From: CAZRIP01 sp964600165
GTDB lineage: Bacteria; Elusimicrobiota; Elusimicrobia; UBA1565; UBA9628
DNA: 8,055 bases
Reading direction: 5' to 3'
Assembly: GCA_964600165.1 (NCBI GenBank)
Contig: CAZRIP010000138.1
Location: 1 to 8,055, forward strand
Position numbers and translations under genes: made by a program. Under the pieces are notes generated by a model, which was given only the letters and a program-made list of their open reading frames with translations, did no database searches and had not been told where the DNA came from. Within the stretch, counting starts at the first letter, position 1, and the number at the start of each line of letters is the position of its first letter. Below are positions 6,116 through 8,055 of this stretch, piece by piece.

Positions 6116-7090
6116 TCAGAAGGCGTATTCGACGCGCAGCAGCGCCGCCACCGGCTGCACCGACTCCCGGTCGATGCGCCGGCTGCCGTCGGGGTTGACG
6201 TCGGGCTTGGTCTGGCGGCTCCAGTAATTCTCGACGCTGAGCCCGATGGCCGCCCGCGCGCCCGTGTCGCCGAACGCGTAGGTCAACGAAGGCTCGAGCG
6301 CGACGAACGGCGTGACGAGCGACTGCGACGCGGAGTAGTCGAGGTAGTTCGAGCAGCCGGGCTGGGCGAACGCCGGGCCTTGGCAGACCGAGTGCCGGCT
6401 GAGCGTCGGCCCGAGCAGCGCGCCGAGCGTCAAGCCGAGGCTCGCGGTCCAGCGCGCGTCCGCGCGCCACTCGCCGCGCAGCGACGCCTGCGGCCCCGCG
6501 GCGCTCGTGCGCGACTCGACGTCCTTGCTGAACGTATAGCCCGTGTTGGAGTGAAGATACCGCGCGTGAAGGTCGTCGTCGAAAAAAAGATAGCGCAGCC
6601 CGGCTCCGGCGACGAGGTCGAAGCGCCTCGACGAGGCGACGATGCCCGTGTATTCGGAGACGAGCTCGACCATCCTGACGTGGTCGTCGGCCGCGGCCGA
6701 GTCCGAAAGCTTGCCCGTATTGGCGAGGATCTCGTTGACGGCGGGGACCGGGCGGCCGACGACGGCTCCCGGAGCCGAAAGCCGGTCGGTCCCCGAGGCC
6801 TCGAGCCAGGAAGCGGAGACGGTGACCGCGGAGCGCGGGCCGACGCGATAGCCGGCGCCGAGGCGAAAAGACGGCGCCGTCCCGCGCCCGACGCTTTCGC
6901 CGGTGCCGTCGGCGGCGCCGAGGCAGACGACGCCGCCGCAGGCGGAGCCGACGTTGGCGTAGGCGCGCGAGCCGCCGAGAAAAACGACGCGCGGCTCGGC
7001 CAAAACGAACAACCGTTCGGGCTCGGCCGCCGCCGCCGGACGGGCCGCCGCGAGCGCCAGGGCGGCCAGGAGCGGCGCCGCCGGTATCAA
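6116..7090 (-). CDS. Predicted secreted outer-membrane beta-barrel-like protein
   Basis: From TTG 7090 the product is 324 aa. Residues 1-22 (PLLAALALAAARPAAAA) look like a cleavable signal sequence ending before Glu23, although the N-terminal region lacks the usual Lys/Arg. The mature part shows alternating hydrophobic/polar strands, for example FRLGAGYRVGPRSAVTVSAS, FDLVAGAGLRYLFFD and LVTPFVALEPSLTYAFG, and ends in LLRVEYAF with a terminal Phe, as expected for a Bam-assembled outer-membrane barrel. Two Cys pairs (C51/C56 and C236/C246) could form disulphides in outer loops. The family was not recognised; it resembles generic barrel proteins of unknown role. TTG 7090 overlaps the stop of the acyl-CoA dehydrogenase gene (TTGA), so the two are probably co-transcribed. 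The frame is open further upstream to 7261, but that part lies wholly inside the dehydrogenase and is Arg-rich. The operon promoter follows directly after its stop. Confidence 0.7.
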   Translation of the reverse strand: MIPAAPLLAALALAAARPAAAAEPERLFVLAEPRVVFLGGSRAYANVGSACGGVVCLGAADGTGESVGRGTAPSFRLGAGYRVGPRSAVTVSASWLEASGTDRLSAPGAVVGRPVPAVNEILANTGKLSDSAAADDHVRMVELVSEYTGIVASSRRFDLVAGAGLRYLFFDDDLHARYLHSNTGYTFSKDVESRTSAAGPQASLRGEWRADARWTASLGLTLGALLGPTLSRHSVCQGPAFAQPGCSNYLDYSASQSLVTPFVALEPSLTYAFGDTGARAAIGLSVENYWSRQTKPDVNPDGSRRIDRESVQPVAALLRVEYAF

Positions 7091-8055
7091 GACAGCAGCG
7101 CGCGAGAGATGACCAGCCGCTGGATCTCGGAGGTGCCCTCGCCGATCTGCAAGAGCCGTTGATCTCGGTAAAAGCGCTCGACGTCGAACTCCTTCATCAG
7201 GCCGTAGCCGCCGTGAATCTGCACGGCCTCGTTGGCTACCTGCTGGGCGACCTCGGAGCAATAGAGCTTGGCCATCGCGCTCTCGGTCCCGAACGGCTTG
7301 TGGCTATCACGCAGCCAGCAGGCGCGGTAGAGGAACCAGCGCGCGTGCTCGATCTTCAGGGCCATATCGGCGAGCTTGAAGGCCGTGGCCTGAAACGCCG
7401 CCAGCGGCTTGCCGAACTGCTTGCGCTGCTTCGAGTAGGAGACGGCGAGCTCGAAAGCGCCCTGCGCGCAGCCCAGGCCCATCGCGCCGATCGACAAGCG
7501 CCCGGAGTCCAAGGTCTTGAGCATCTGCTTGCTGCCGTCGCCACGCGGGCCCAGGCGCGCGGAATCGGGCACGACGACGTTCGTGAAGTAAAGCTCGGAG
7601 GTGTTGGACGCCCGCCACATGAGCTTCTTGCGCATCGTCTTCGCGGAAAAGCCCTTCGCGCCCTTGTCGACGATGAAGCACGTGAACTCGGGATCGCCCT
7701 TCTCGTTTTGCCCGGTGACGGCCTGGACGATGATGCCTTCCGTCATGCCGGTGGAGCCGTTCGTGATGAAGATTTTCGATCCATTAATAGTCCAAGATAA
7801 GTCCTTGTTCTGGACGGCCTTGGTCTTCGAGCCGCGGGAGTCGCTGCCGGCCTCGGGCTCGGTCAAGCCGAAAGCGAAAAGCGCCTGTCCGGCGGCGAGC
7901 TTGGGCAGATACTTCTTCTTCTGCTCCTCGGTGCCGAAATAAAGAAGGGGGGCGATGCCCAGCGAGACCCCGGCCGCCACCGTCGCAGCCTGCGAGCCGT
8001 CGACGCGCGCCAGCTCCTCGAAGGCGATCACGTAAGAGTAATAATCCAGGCCCTG
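7087..8055 (-). CDS. Acyl-CoA dehydrogenase (N-terminus outside the window)
   Basis: The frame is open to the window edge, giving 322 residues of a family usually about 380 long; only the first N-terminal helices are missing. Counting from the edge, visible motifs are YVIAFEELARVDGS (8-21), the FAD/substrate motif FGLTEPEAGSD (62-72), the ITNG strand (97-100), the QIHGGYGLMKEFDVERFYRD signature near the C-terminus, and IGEGTSEIQR, whose Glu (about residue 306) is the catalytic base in short- and medium-chain members. The enzyme oxidises an acyl-CoA to the 2-enoyl-CoA with FAD and passes electrons to ETF, in fatty-acid or branched-chain amino-acid breakdown; chain-length preference cannot be told. 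GTG 8031 is an internal Val codon rather than the start, since conserved sequence (YYSY) continues upstream. The TGA at 7087-7089 overlaps the start of the barrel protein gene. Confidence 0.95.
   Translation of the reverse strand, partial: QGLDYYSYVIAFEELARVDGSQAATVAAGVSLGIAPLLYFGTEEQKKKYLPKLAAGQALFAFGLTEPEAGSDSRGSKTKAVQNKDLSWTINGSKIFITNGSTGMTEGIIVQAVTGQNEKGDPEFTCFIVDKGAKGFSAKTMRKKLMWRASNTSELYFTNVVVPDSARLGPRGDGSKQMLKTLDSGRLSIGAMGLGCAQGAFELAVSYSKQRKQFGKPLAAFQATAFKLADMALKIEHARWFLYRACWLRDSHKPFGTESAMAKLYCSEVAQQVANEAVQIHGGYGLMKEFDVERFYRDQRLLQIGEGTSEIQRLVISRALLS

Noticed and set aside
6582..6588. Run of seven A (T7 in the coding strand) in the beta-barrel gene as a phase-variation tract
   Set aside because: Seven bases is short for slippage switching and the run simply encodes Leu-Phe-Phe in frame; there is no other sign of variation.
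7091..7261. N-terminal extension of the beta-barrel-like protein
   Set aside because: It lies entirely inside the acyl-CoA dehydrogenase, is Arg-rich, and would bury the signal sequence.

Overview
The window is a gene-dense, GC-rich stretch of bacterial chromosome, with almost every base coding. It suggests a Gram-negative bacterium: one product has an apparent signal peptide and a beta-barrel-like C-terminus ending in Phe. The phylum cannot be settled from the sequence. The mix of genes (acyl-CoA dehydrogenase, AI-2E permease, MFS/spermidine synthase fusion, CheY-like domain fused to a hot-dog thioesterase) would fit a GC-rich environmental lineage such as Elusimicrobiota or a deltaproteobacterial group, but that is a low-confidence guess. 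No tRNA, rRNA, CRISPR array, phage gene or transposase gene was seen.

Layout: two blocks converge near position 2113. The plus-strand block (1-2115) holds the last 34 codons of a probable membrane protein, a GT21/HpnI-like membrane glycosyltransferase coupled to it by a GTGA overlap, and, 13 nt later, a two-domain protein joining a response-regulator receiver domain to a YbgC/4-hydroxybenzoyl-CoA-type thioesterase. The minus-strand block (8055 down to 2112) holds an acyl-CoA dehydrogenase cut by the window edge, then a small secreted or outer-membrane beta-barrel-like protein starting inside its stop codon. A 47-bp gap follows with a near-consensus sigma-70 promoter, then a four-gene operon: an 87-aa single-pass membrane protein, a stand-alone cyclic-nucleotide-binding protein, an AI-2E/PerM-family permease and an MFS/spermidine-synthase-like fusion. 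The stop codons of the two blocks interlock (TTAG), so there is no intergenic space for a terminator there.

How the genes may work together: the four-gene operon puts a nucleotide- or ligand-sensing CNB protein between two membrane proteins and ahead of a membrane-anchored aminopropyltransferase-like enzyme. A membrane-transport or polyamine-related unit is plausible but unproven. The plus-strand block points to envelope lipid or glycan work plus acyl-CoA handling.

The most unusual items are: the receiver-thioesterase fusion; a 69-bp (exactly 23-codon) nested inverted repeat sitting in frame inside the MFS/spermidine synthase gene, which looks like a protein-tolerated palindromic element; and the promoter placed so close to the 87-aa gene that its mRNA should be leaderless or nearly so.
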